Shown: positions 45,170 through 55,868 of the stretch, piece after piece
Numbering within the stretch: position 1 is the first letter of the stretch
Layout: each line of letters opens with the position of its first letter
Source of the DNA: Okapia johnstoni
Lineage: Eukaryota; Chordata; Mammalia; Artiodactyla; Giraffidae
Reading direction: 5' to 3'
DNA: 64,000 nucleotides
Assembly: GCA_024291935.2 (NCBI GenBank)
Contig: JAGTYA010000024.1
Coordinates: forward strand, 1,426,001-1,490,000
Made by a program: the position numbers and the translations under genes
The notes under the pieces: model-generated
The model's input: only the letters and a program-made list of their open reading frames with translations
What the model was told of the DNA's origin: nothing
Databases searched by the model: none

Positions 45170-45955
45170 ATGATCAGTTCAGTCCCTCAGTTGTGTCCAA
45201 CTCTTTGCGACCCCATGGACTGCAGCACACCAAGCTTCCCTATCCATCACCAACTCCCCAAGCTTACTCAAACTCGTGTCCATCGAGTCGGTAATGCCAT
45301 CCAACCATCTCATCCTCTGTTGTCCCATCCTCCTGCCTTCAATCTTTCCCAGCATCAGGGTCTTTTCCAATGAGTCAGTTCTTCGCGTCAGGTAGCCAAA
45401 GTATTGGAGTTTCAGCTTCAGCGTCAGTCCTTCCAATGAATATTTAGGACTGATTTCCTTTAGGATGGACTGGTTGGATCTCCTTGCTGTCCAAGGGACT
45501 CTCAAGAGTCTTCTCCAACACCACAGTTCAAAAGCGTCAATTCTTCGGTGCTCAGCTTTCATTGTGATCCAACTGTCACATCCATACATGACTTCCGGAA
45601 AAACCATAGCTTTGACTAGACGAACCTTTGTTGGCAAAGTAATGTCTCTGCTTTTCAATATGCTGTCTAGGTTGGTCATAGCTTTTCTTCCAAGGAGGAA
45701 GTGTCTTTTAATTTCATAGCTGCAGTCACCATCTGCAGTGATTTTGGAGCCCCCAAAAAACAAAGTCTCTCACTATTTCCATTGTCTCCCCATCTATTTG
45801 CCGTGAAGTGATGGGACTGGATGCCATGATCTTAGTTTTCTGAATGTTGAGTTTTAAGCCAACTTTTTCACTCTCCTCTTTCACTTTCATGAAGAGGCTT
45901 TTTAGTTCCTCTTCACTTTCTGCCATAAGGGTGGTATCATCTGCATAAGAACTTG
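45170..45955 (-). mobile_element. BovB (RTE) LINE, 3' end of reverse transcriptase
   Basis: The minus strand reads YADDTTLMAESEEELKSL, then about 190 codons with the [19 protein letters not shown] end of the protein, separated by a frame change near 45760. 5'-truncated. Confidence 0.9.
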
Positions 45956-46144
45956 GGATGTTGGTGTCACTCAAGACACAGCAAAATTATGATGGGGCAA
46001 AAAAATTATGACAGATTTGGTCATGTTACAATTTAAAACTTTGGATGCAAGATAGCTTGCATAAAAAATTTAAAATATAAGGAAAAATTGGGAAGCAATA
46101 CTTGTAACATAATAAAAATTGAATATCAGAATATGACAAAACTA

Positions 46145-46350
46145 TGGGCTTCCCAGGTGGCTCAGTGGTAAAGAATCGGCCTGCCAAGCAGGAGACGCTG
46201 GTTTTATTCCTGGGTCAGGAAGATCCCCTAGAGAAGGAAATGGCAAACCGCTTCAGTATTTCTGCCTGGGAAATCCCATGGACAGAGGATCCTGGCAGGT
46301 TACAGTCCATGGGGGTCACGAAGAGTTGGATACAACTGAGCAACTAAACA
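46145..46350 (+). mobile_element. BOV-tA SINE
   Basis: GGGCTTCCCAGGTGGCTCAG head through TACAACTGAGCAACTAAAC. Confidence 0.87.
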
Positions 46351-47212
46351 ACAGATGAAAAACTATAATAAGAAAAAGGCAAGGAAATAATGGGCAAAGG
46401 ATATGAAAAGTAGCTTTCAGAAGAAATGTAGGTAGTATCAAAAGAATGAAAAGATACAACCACCAGGAAAACATCGTTTAAAACAATTGTATGATACCAT
46501 TTTATCCAACAGATTAACAAATTAAAATATCAACAAGTGTTTAAGGATTGTGGGAAAACTGGTGAGAAGGCAAGTTGTTACTGTAAGAGGAGGAAAAATA
46601 TCTACCTATGAAAATTTTTAGCTGGGACTCTGTAACAAAAGGCAGATTAACAAGATAAAAGAATACAGATTTATGTAAGTTTGATGTGACCAGGAGCCTT
46701 CATAATGAAATGACTTGAAGAATTGGTTAAACCTGAGTGTTTTGCTATGTTTGATGAAGAGCGGATGGTGTGACAAAATGCGATAGGATGGAAAGGAGTG
46801 TAAGTTTGTAACTAGCGGAAACAGCAAGGCCTCTGCATTCAGATTCCTCTTGGTGTTCCTCAGTCTTGGAGAAAACATGCTCCTTTCCTCTGGGCAGAGG
46901 AAGGGCACCTCTCATGTGAGGGTTTTATGACCTGCTTCAGGGGAAGGTCAGGGAGTCCTTTCTGCACCTGCTGTTTTTCCAGTGCAGTTGGCTTAAAATA
47001 TTCAGCATGCCAAGGTGCTGATTTTGGGGTAGAATATCCTGAATCCCTTCAGTACAAACACCTGGAGAAAAATTTGGCGATTTCTTGTTGAGGTAAAAAT
47101 TCTCCTTCCTTAAATTTAGGAATTCCACTTTTCTCACCTAGAGATAAGGGCTCACACTGGGGAAAACACAAATATGTGAGTCTTAATTGCAAGTTTAAAA
47201 TTTATTACGGGG
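46351..47212. other. Unassigned, likely ancient repeat
   Basis: The part 46900-47060 (GGGAAGGTCAGGGAGTCC, then AGCATGCCAAGGTGC) has the look of an old LTR. No coding potential recognised. Confidence 0.4.
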
Positions 47213-47358
47213 AATTCCCTGGTGGTGGGTAAGACTCTGTCCTCCCAATGCAGATGGCCTAGGATTGATTCCTGATCAGGAAACGAGATCCTACATGCCA
47301 CAACTTAAGAGTCCGTCTGCTGCAACTAAGACCAGGCGCAGCCAAATACATTTTTCAA
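47213..47358 (+). mobile_element. CHR-type SINE
   Basis: GGAATTCCCTGGTGGTGGG head, then ACTAAGACCAGGCGCAGCC. Confidence 0.8.
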
Positions 47359-47359
47359 A

Positions 47360-47480
47360 CAAAATTTTATGGACATTTTCAAACATACATTATTAAGTAG
47401 AATATATAATGAATCCCCTTTTACCCATCACCTCAATCACTTCAATAATTTTGCCACTCTTTTCAGCTATTCCTGCCCCA
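47360..47480. mobile_element. Old L1/HAL1 remnant
   Basis: TTCAAACATACATTATTAAG and CCTTTTACCCATCACC are common ancient LINE words. Weak call. Confidence 0.4.
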
Positions 47481-47595
47481 CTTTTTTCCTCTCCTTTTTT
47501 AATTTTTTTGGCTTGAGTATTTTAATATGAATTCCAGGCATCCTATTATTTCGCCTGTAAACACTTTATTAAATACTGCTACATGCTGTCAGGAT

Positions 47596-47695
47596 TACTC
47601 CAGTATTCTTGCCTGGGAAATCCCATGGGCAGAGGAGCCTGGTGTGCTGCAGTCCATGGGGTTGCAGAGTTGGACATGACTACGAAATTAAATGA
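47596..47695 (+). mobile_element. BOV SINE fragment
   Basis: Middle and 3' part only: ACTCCAGTATTCTTGCC through GCAGAGTTGGACATGAC. Confidence 0.75.
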
Positions 47696-47854
47696 CAACA
47701 ATAGCAATATCTAGTCTGTGTTCAGTTTTCTGTCTCAGAAGTGCCTTTCTACCATTGGCATGTTTGAATTAGGATTCAAACATTTCCACGCGTTACATTT
47801 GATTGATACATCTTTTAAAACTTTTCTTACTCTGTAATAGAAACTCCCTTTTAT

Positions 47855-48100
47855 TTTATTTTATCTTTGGGTCTTAATTGCTACAAATGGGGGCTACTCT
47901 TGATTGCAGTGTGTGGGCGTCTCCTTGAGGCGGTTGCTCCTGTTGTGGTGCCCACGTTCTAGGCACATGGGCTTCAGTAGTTGGGGTGCCCGGGCCTAGT
48001 TGATCCGTGGTATGTGCAATCCTCCTGGACCAGGGATCGAACCTGTGTTTCCTGCATTGGCAGGCAGATTCCTATCCACTATATCACCAGGGAAGTCCCA
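47855..48100 (-). mobile_element. CHR-type SINE
   Basis: Inverted long form: TGGGTCTTAATTGCTAC, then CCACTATATCACCAGGGAAG. Confidence 0.8.
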
Positions 48101-48512
48101 GAAACTCCCTTTTAAATACAATTTATTTGTTGAAGAAACCAAGGCTTCTTCAAATTCTTATGGAATTTGTCCTTATACTGGATTTGGCCTGCATCGTTGA
48201 GGTGTCTTGAGCACACTCTGCCATCCTCAGCGATTGTAAACTGCCAGTTAGATCTGCAGGCTTCCTTACATTCAGCTTCAGTGGAGTTGGGGGGAGGAGT
48301 TTTTGGTTTTTGTGCAAGACTTAGGGTTGGTGTACTTCTTTTTCATCCCGCTAGGAGGCACTTAACATCTATTTAAGTGACCACTTCTAGTGATGGTAAC
48401 ACTGATTCGACAGTTTGGGCATTGTCAGCTTCATCCATCCATCATAACCATGGACCTTCTACCAGATAGTTCTAGGCAGTTCTCTTATAAAGCAAATGAT
48501 TGAAAACAATCT

Positions 48513-48596
48513 TTTGTGTTGGCCAAAATGTTCATTAGGTTTTTCCGTAAAATCCTATGGAAAAACCCCAAGGAAATTTTTGGCCAACCCAATATT
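48513..48596. mobile_element. Deleted mariner (BTMAR-like) MITE
   Basis: About 84 bp of two inverted arms: GTGTTGGCCAAAATGTTCATT at one end and AATTTTTGGCCAACCCAATA at the other, with TTTTTCCGTAAA...GGAAAAACCCC between. It forms one hairpin and has no transposase. Confidence 0.8.
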
Positions 48597-48989
48597 ATTC
48601 ACTGATGGGGGACAGTATATGTGCAGAAAATGACAGAGATCAAATTGCAAAATGTTAATAGTGATTAATTTAGGTGTGGGGAGTAGAATTATTTGTGTAA
48701 TTCATTTTTTCCCCAAATTTAATAAAATGGGAACAAAAATAATCCTGCCTGTGCCTGAAGGCCAGACACACAGGAAACAGACTGGAGGGAAGGTTCCAAG
48801 TCCAAATTCCAGGAAGAGCTGCCAGGGAGAGTCCAGAGAATGAGAGCGAAGAACTTGGACTGCAGTCAGCTTTGCTACTGTTTTTGCCTGTCCAGTGTCC
48901 ATTCCTCCCCTTGTTCCATTTAGGGTCTCCCCCTCTTCCCATGAATTCAGTTTTGGTGAAACTATCACTATAGATGCTCCACCCTTTCG

Positions 48990-49250
48990 TGGCCACAGCT
49001 CAGGGGCCAGTCAGCCCCCTTCTCCCACAACTTTTGAGTGTTGAGCAGCTTCGTCTCCTCCCGGAAGCCCTCCTTCCACTGGGGCAGGTACCTGTCTTCT
49101 GTGCCCTCAGAGTTCCAGCTGTCAGAACCCTTGTATTCCAGTGCCTGTATGCCCACCCCCACCACCCCCCGCCCCGCCGCCAAGCCTTATACAGTGCCTG
49201 GCACATGGTACTTAGTACATGTTAGCTGAATGAATGAGGCCCACATTGCT
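48990..49250 (+). mobile_element. L2 LINE 3' end
   Basis: Ends CAGTGCCTGGCACATGGTAC, then GCTGAATGAATGA. Confidence 0.55.
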
Positions 49251-49297
49251 TAGAGCTGATGAAGGTACTTGAATGTCAGATTAAAAGATCCCAGGTA

Positions 49298-50694
49298 GAA
49301 AACTGGTCAACCACTTGTAAAAGAATGAAACTAGAACACTTCCTAACACCATACACAAAAATAAACTCAAAATGGATTAAAGATCTAAATGTAAGACCAG
49401 AAACTATAAAACTCCTAGAGGAAAACATAGGCAAAACACTCTCCGACATAAATCACAGCAGGATCCTCCATGACCCACCCCCCAGAATATTGGAAATAAA
49501 AGCAAAAATAAACAAATGGGACCTAATTAAAATTAAAAGCTTTTGCACAACAAAGGAAACTAGGAGCAAGGTGAAAAGACAGCCTTCAGAATGGGAGAAA
49601 ATGATAGCAAACGAAGCAACAGACAAACAATTAATCTCAAAAATATACAAGCAACTCCTGCAGCTGAATTCCAGAAAAATAAACGACCCAATCAAAAAAT
49701 GGGCCAGAGAACTAAACAGACATTTCTCCAAAGAAGACATACAGATGGCTAACAAACACATGAAAAGATGCTCAACATCACTCATTATTAGAGAAATGCA
49801 AATCAAAACCACAATGAGGTACCATTACACACCAGGCAGAATGGCAGCTATCCAAAAGTCTACAAGCAATAAATGCTGGAGAGGGTGTGGAGAAAAGGGA
49901 ACCCTCTTACACTGTTGGTGGGAATGCAAACTAGTACAGCCACTATGGAGAACAGTGTGGAGATTCCTTAAAAAACTGGGAATAGAACTGCCATATGACC
50001 CAGCAATCCCACTGCTAGGCATACACACTGAGGAAACCAGAATTGAAAGAGACGCGTGTACCCCAATGTTCATCACAGCACTGTTTACAATAGCCAGGAC
50101 ATGGAAGCAACCTAGATGTCCATCGGCAGACGAATGAATAAGGAAGCTGTGGTACATATACACAATGGAATATTACTCAGCCATTAAAAAAATACATTTG
50201 AATCGGTTCTATTGAGATGGATGAAACTGGAGCCCATTATACAGAGTGAAGTGAGCCAGAAAGAAAAGCGCCAATACAGTATACTAATGCATGTATATGG
50301 AATTTGAAAGATGGTAATGGTAACCCTATATGTGAGACAGAATAAGAGACACAGATGCATAGAACAGTCTTATGGACTCTGAGGGAGAAGGTGAGGGTGG
50401 GACGTTCTGGGACAATAACATTGAAACATGTATATTGTCATATGTGAAGCGGAACACCATTCCATGTTCTATGCATGGGACAGATGCTCAGGGATGGAGC
50501 GTTGGGATGACCCAGAGGGATGGGAAGGGGAGGGAGGTGGGAGGAGGGCTCGGGAGGGGGAGCACATGTGAACCCATGGCTGATTCATGTCAATGTATGG
50601 CAAAAACTACTACAATACTGTAAAGTAATTAGCCCCCAACTAAAATAAATGAAAAAATAAAAAAAAAAAAATAAAAAAAATAAAAAAATAAAAT
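49298..50694 (+). mobile_element. 5'-truncated L1 LINE with ORF2 C-terminus
   Basis: An open frame of 292 codons (49259-50137) encodes the C-terminal part of L1 ORF2, including the Cys-rich stretch [18 protein letters not shown]. It is followed by a 3' UTR and an AT-rich A tail (50640-50694). The RT and endonuclease domains are absent. The copy looks young: frame intact to the ORF2 end and flanked by AAAAGATCCCAGGTA at 49283-49297 and 50695-50709. Confidence 0.9.
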
Positions 50695-50709
50695 AAAAGA
50701 TCCCAGGTA

Positions 50710-50828
50710 GGGACTTCCCTGACTCCAAGCATCCAATGCAGGGGATGCAGGTTTGATTCCTGGTTGGGGAGCTAAGATCCCATATGCTATAAGGCATGCC
50801 CATAAAAACCAAAAATTAAAAAAAAAAA
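50710..50828 (+). mobile_element. CHR-type SINE sharing the L1 target site
   Basis: GGGACTTCCCTGACTCC head and A tail. It is followed by another copy of AGATCCCAGGTA (50829-50840). Confidence 0.85.
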
Positions 50829-50840
50829 AGATCCCAGGTA

Positions 50841-51062
50841 CTCTTGTAGATGCTCTAGAAAATGTGGCAGCAGCTTCCAGGCCCTCCAGTCTAGTCCTAG
50901 CTTGTGACCACTGCTCCGGAGCCAGGGAACTCTTAGCTAGCCAGGTACAGCCTTCCCTGAATCCCCACTGTCCCCCAGTTGGGCTGTGGCCTCTCTTCCT
51001 TAGCGGTCCCCCAACTGTCCCACTCTGCCTTTGCAGAAGCTTGAAAGAAGGTGAAGCTGAGG
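50841..51062 (+). repeat. Second half of the direct duplicate
   Basis: Continues the 49205-49297 segment after the L1 and SINE insertions. It carries the same landmarks as 22060-22262. Confidence 0.6.
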
Positions 51063-51284
51063 TGTTGCATTTAAAGAGGCCACACAAGGGACATGGAGTA
51101 ACTACCATCCTCAAATTAAACCTCATAGACTTAGGGACCTGGACACCGGAAGGATACAGCAGTCAGTGTTGGCCTCTGAGTCTCTTATGTGTGTGCAGGC
51201 AGGTCGCACACCCTTTCTTTAGAAATGTGTGATCTTCCAATCCAGACTGACTTTGGCCTAAGGCCAGACTGACTTTTTAAAATT

Positions 51285-51466
51285 AATTAATTAGACTGCA
51301 CTGGGTCTTAGTTGAGGTACATGGGATCTTCCATCTTCATTGCGGCATGCAGATCTTCAGTTGTGGCATGTGGAACCTTGTTCCCTGACCAGGGATTGAA
51401 CCCAGGCCCCCTGCCTGGGGAGCAAAGAGTCTTAGCCACTGGACCACCAACCAGGGAAGTCCCCAG
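51285..51466 (-). mobile_element. CHR-type SINE
   Basis: Inverted: CACTGGGTCTTAGTTGAGGTA through CACTGGACCACCAACCAGGG. Confidence 0.83.
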
Positions 51467-51469
51467 TCT

Positions 51470-53705
51470 GACTTTTGAGTCAGGATTCGAACCCAGGCAG
51501 CCTGACCAGAGTCCTTGCTCACCACCTAAACCCTATTGCTTTGTCAGAAAAAGCACACTACAGTGCTTAGAAAATGTAAATGTGTTTCTAGGCTCAAATT
51601 CCTTAAGCCTGTCCTCATCGTTCTTGCCTCTTAAAAAAAAAAAAGTATTTTAAAAATAGAGTGAGAGAGAAGGAGAATGATTAAGTATTACAGACTGCAG
51701 TTTGGGGTTTTAGGACAATCAACATAATATCTGCTTATCTTAAGAATATGTAAAGACAACCACTAGTAGGAGAAACAGAGTCTGTACCCTTCACAGCAAG
51801 GGGTGGATGGATTTGTTAAGGTTCTTGGTTACAAACAATGGCAAAGAGTTCTGACCACCTTAAGCAGAAAAGGAATTTATTGAAAGGCTCTTGGGAGCTC
51901 ATAACAACAGCTCTTGGAAAACCTGGTAGAGCAAATGGGCAGAAGCCAAGGCAGGCTGGGCAACCGGAGCCCCAGGGGCAGCCTGGATGGGATGCTGCTA
52001 TTAGCACTGCTGCCCTGTGGTCGTGGGTCTTAGCATCACTTGCTCCCGATGTGGGACCATCCAGCTGCCTGAGTGCAAGTCATGGGTCACAGTGATGTCA
52101 GTGATGTCGGGTCCAGAATGCTTTCAGTTTCTGTATTAATAGTAGGAGCCTGGGCTTGGTCTCCCACCAAGACTCACACACTGAGGGAGTCCCCTCAAAT
52201 GAGCTGATAATGCAAATACTAGGGAGCCCTCTAAGAAGGCAGCTCCTCTCTACAGGGAAGACTTGGGACAAAGAACACCTGGTGGATCTGATAGAAGACA
52301 ATAATGAGGAAGAAGGAGACACTGAGAAGTGTATGAATGAGATGGGCTCCCCGACGTCAGGACTCATTTGGAAATGCCATCTGTCTACAGAAGAGTGGAT
52401 GTGAAGTGCTGCATACTTTATATTTCCCGAGCAGATACTTTAACAGAAGGAAGGGCGGGCAAACGCAGCTTTGTTTGTTGATGACACCCATCTAAGTGAG
52501 TTCCCAAAGAAAATAAACCTTTTTTTCTGAGAAGGAAAGTGTGATCGCCTCGGCCTTCAGAAATACTTGCAGAGAGGGTTGTGTGTGATGGACCGTGGGA
52601 TCTAGGACCCTCAGAAAGGAAGTAAAGAGCAGAGGCAACTGATGTACTGGGAGAAACAAGAGCAGCTGAGAACTGGGAAGGTTAGACGTGGTTAAAGAAT
52701 AACTATCACTTATAGAGGAACAGAGTGGGAAGGAGGCAATCATGGTCAAGAGCTCCCACTTCCAGAAATGGAAATGCTCCTGGAGGTCCTGGGAGTGAGG
52801 AGGTGACCACGGGACCAAAAGGCCGTGGTGGCGAAGAGTGTCCAGAGCTGTAGGAAAGACCAGGAGAGGACGCCAGGGCTGCAGTGGGCTGTCCACGTGG
52901 GCTTCAGCATCACCCAGGATCATGGCAGGAGAGGAGGAGACGGGAAGCAGAGAGGGCCCAGCCTCTTGAACAAGGAGGAGGAGGGATGTGTATGACTGTA
53001 GCCAGGACAGGAGGTGACTCGAGCCCCAGAGGAGCCAGCACTTCTGTCCTGGGAGTAGCTCTGGGCACTCGGCAATGCTGCCACGCAACCCACCTCCCCC
53101 ACCACCCTGACCATGCAGAAGAGCAGAGCAAGCTGCAGGAGACGCTGCATCCAGGAGAGACTGGGATCTTGCTGGCTGGCCTTTCCACCGCCACTTGTTT
53201 CTCAAGGGCTGAGTCCAGAGCTGCTGTTTCCACTTTCCATGGTAACCAGTGACTCATGACAAATGGGACCTACTCACTGATGTGCTATGGAGACACTCGA
53301 GAGACATACATCGAATTTACACTAAGAGCCCAGGTCTTCTAATAACTCACCTCCCCTATGTTCCCCCATTTGCCCAGGGCTTCTCTGCCCATAATAGGCG
53401 CTTCACAAATACTGACCAAAGCCTCAGAAGCACGTCAGCTCCAACCGTCACTTAAGAGAGGCTCCAGGGAGTCCAGTTAGTCTGTGGGAACAATGGCAGG
53501 CTCCAGCCTGAAGTCTGGCGTCGGCCGCCTCCCCCAACGCCACCCCAAGGCCTCCGGGGAGCTCATTTCAGAGATGACATTGGGTCCTCACGGCTCTGCA
53601 CAGCCTCTTTACGCAAGCTCCCTCCTCAAATTCGCCCATCCTGTCTTATATATGGTGGTTACCTCTGGGGAGTAAACCTACAGGTGACTTTTTTTTTTCT
53701 TTTCC
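51470..53705. other. Unassigned intergenic block
   Basis: About 2.2 kb. The first part (51815-51900) resembles an old interspersed repeat. A 237-codon minus-strand frame (52492-53205) and an overlapping plus-strand frame show no domain, signal peptide or exon pattern that I can identify. Confidence 0.4.
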
Positions 53706-53709
53706 TTTA

Positions 53710-53900
53710 GGCTTAATCCTTCCTTTAAAAAAAAAAAAAACTGTAGTAAAATACATGTACAATTTACCATCTTAACCATTGAAGTGTATAATTCAATATT
53801 ATTCGAATATATTCACATTGGTTTGCAACCAATCTCCAGAACTTTCAAACTGAAACCCTGCACCCATTAAACAACTATTTCTCCCCCCCCCCACCCCCCA
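53710..53900 (-). mobile_element. Old L1 (L1M) remnant
   Basis: AAAATACATGTACAATTTACC, then CAACCAATCTCCAGAAC, ending in a C-run (53883-53899). Confidence 0.55.
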
Positions 53901-54289
53901 GCAAGGGTGGTTTTTAATTACTTTAAATTGCTTTCGTTTTCGCTCATTTGTAATTTCCAATTTTCTAAAATGAGTATTGTTTTTACAATTGAATTTCAAA
54001 AACCCCAGAACATTTTGTACAATCTCCTCCACTTTGTAGTCAGGGGGCCAGGGGCCTGAGCTGGGGAGAGTCTGCAGGGAGAGCCCCGTAGCACCCGGGC
54101 GCCCTACAGCCCTTCGCCAGGGAGGCCAGGGTTCCTTCTGCTGCAGTCCCCCCTCAGGAGGAGAACGGGCCATGCACTGTAGCAGGACAAGTTCTGGCCA
54201 TGAACCGAGTCCTGGCTGACCACCAAGCTATCCATGGGGATTCAGGATGGAGCTTCATTTCAGGACTTACCCTGTCTCTCTTCTCGCCT

Positions 54290-54502
54290 CAGGGCTTTCC
54301 TAGTGGCTCGGCAGTAAAGAATTTGACTGCAGTGCAGGAGATGCAGGAGACACCGGTTCGATCCCTGGGTCGGGAAGATGCCCTGGAGGAGGGCATGGCA
54401 ACCCACTCCAGTATTCTTGCCTGGAGAATCCCATGGACAGAGGAGCCTGGTGGGCTACGTCTATGGGGTCTCAAAGAGTCAGATACGACTGAGCACGCAT
54501 GC
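54290..54502 (+). mobile_element. BOV-tA SINE
   Basis: GGGCTTTCCTAGTGGCTCGG head through GTCAGATACGACTGAGC. Confidence 0.86.
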
Positions 54503-54846
54503 CCCCTCTTCTCACTTCACTGAGCCCCAAGCAGTCCTCACGGGGCACCTCTTGTCCTTGGGTAGCCCATGTCTCTTGTCCCCAGAGATTCTCTGGCCAG
54601 TTAAGCCCAATGCTCTGCTCATCTCAGGCCCCCAAGCCAGCATGTGAGGAGGTGAGAATGGAGGGAGGTAGGGGCCTCTGCTCACACACGTGGTCCCTCA
54701 GTCAGTGCCAAGTCTCACTTTCTCTAGGACAAATCAAAGAATGTTCTTTGGGTGGCTCTGGAGGAGGTGGGGTGGGGAGCTTGTAGGGGTCAGGGTGGGA
54801 GTAAGGGTTGAAGGTAGTGAGGATGTGAAGGGTAATTTTTGTCTTG

Positions 54847-55128
54847 TTGCTGCTGCTGCTAAGCCGCTTCAGTCGTGTCCGACTCTGTGCGACCCCATAG
54901 ACGGCAGCCCACCAGGCTCTACCATCCCTGGGATTCTCCAAGCAAGAACACTGGAGTGAGTTGCCATTTCCTTTTCCAATGCATGAAAGTGAAAAGTGAA
55001 AGTGAAGTTGCTCAGTCGTGTCCGACTCTTCGCGACCCCATGGACTGTAGCCCTCCAGGCTCCTCCGTCCATGGGATTTTCCAGGCAAGAGTACTGGAGT
55101 GGGTTGCCATTTCCTTCTCCATTCTGCC
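54847..55128 (-). mobile_element. BOV-A2 SINE
   Basis: Inverted dimer beginning (GCT)n AAGCCGCTTCAGTCGTG. Confidence 0.88.
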
Positions 55129-55129
55129 A

Positions 55130-55868
55130 TGTTAATCTGAGGTTATCTGTTACCAGCAGTGACTTCTGCACCTACACAGAAAACCAGATGAAGTGCCAAA
55201 GTGCGATGCTCCAGAGTGTCAGGGCCTCTTTTGTTTTGCAAATAAGGGACCCAGGTTTGTAAAAAGAGGCTTGATGCTGGGTAGGGAGCAGGGGTGGGAG
55301 ACAGCAGGGGGAGGGGGGTTGTGCAGGAGGTGGCAGCACAGCTGAGATTGGAAGCAGGTCCCCTGGATCCCAGGCACACCTGCCACCTAGTGGCTCCACC
55401 AGGTGGAAATCCCAGAGCAGAAGAAGTCAACTGGGAGCCAGGGAGGGGTTGGGTCAGAGTAAGGTCCCGGGTTCCCAGGTGCACCAAGAGCTAGAGGGGG
55501 CAGAGTGGACCAGAACCGGAAACTCAGCAAGAAATGGAAAGGAAAGGAAGGGCTGCCACAGAAATACTTCAGAAACTGGAGGTGGGTGGGGGAACCCTCA
55601 GATGGGAGTCTTGACATGCCCAGTTAACCAGCCGTGATGTTCCTACCAGGGCAGGGCTGTACCAGGAGGCCTGGGGGCCTAGAGAGCAGACAGCAATCTT
55701 ATAATCCTTCCAATACCTGGGTGGGGGCAGTAGTCAGGTGCCAGTCAGAGTTACTAGGCTGAAATGGGGAAGGGGGACAGAGGATAGCCTGCAGAAGAGG
55801 CAGATGTGGCCCCCCAAAGCTGGGTGTGACCTTCTGGCCCCTTGGGGTGAAGCAGCATGAGGCTCCTC
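55130..55868 (-). other. NMUR1: Region holding the NMUR1 3' UTR
   Basis: The sequence directly downstream of the NMUR1 stop on the minus strand. The 3' UTR must begin here, but no convincing AATAAA was found, so its end is not set. Confidence 0.4.

Noticed and set aside
49259..50137. 292-codon open frame as a host gene
   Set aside because: It is the C-terminal part of L1 ORF2; the first codons are flanking sequence before the target-site duplication.
52492..53205. 237-codon minus-strand frame
   Set aside because: No domain, signal peptide or splice pattern recognised. It overlaps a plus-strand frame of 122 codons, and composition is ordinary. Kept only as unassigned DNA.
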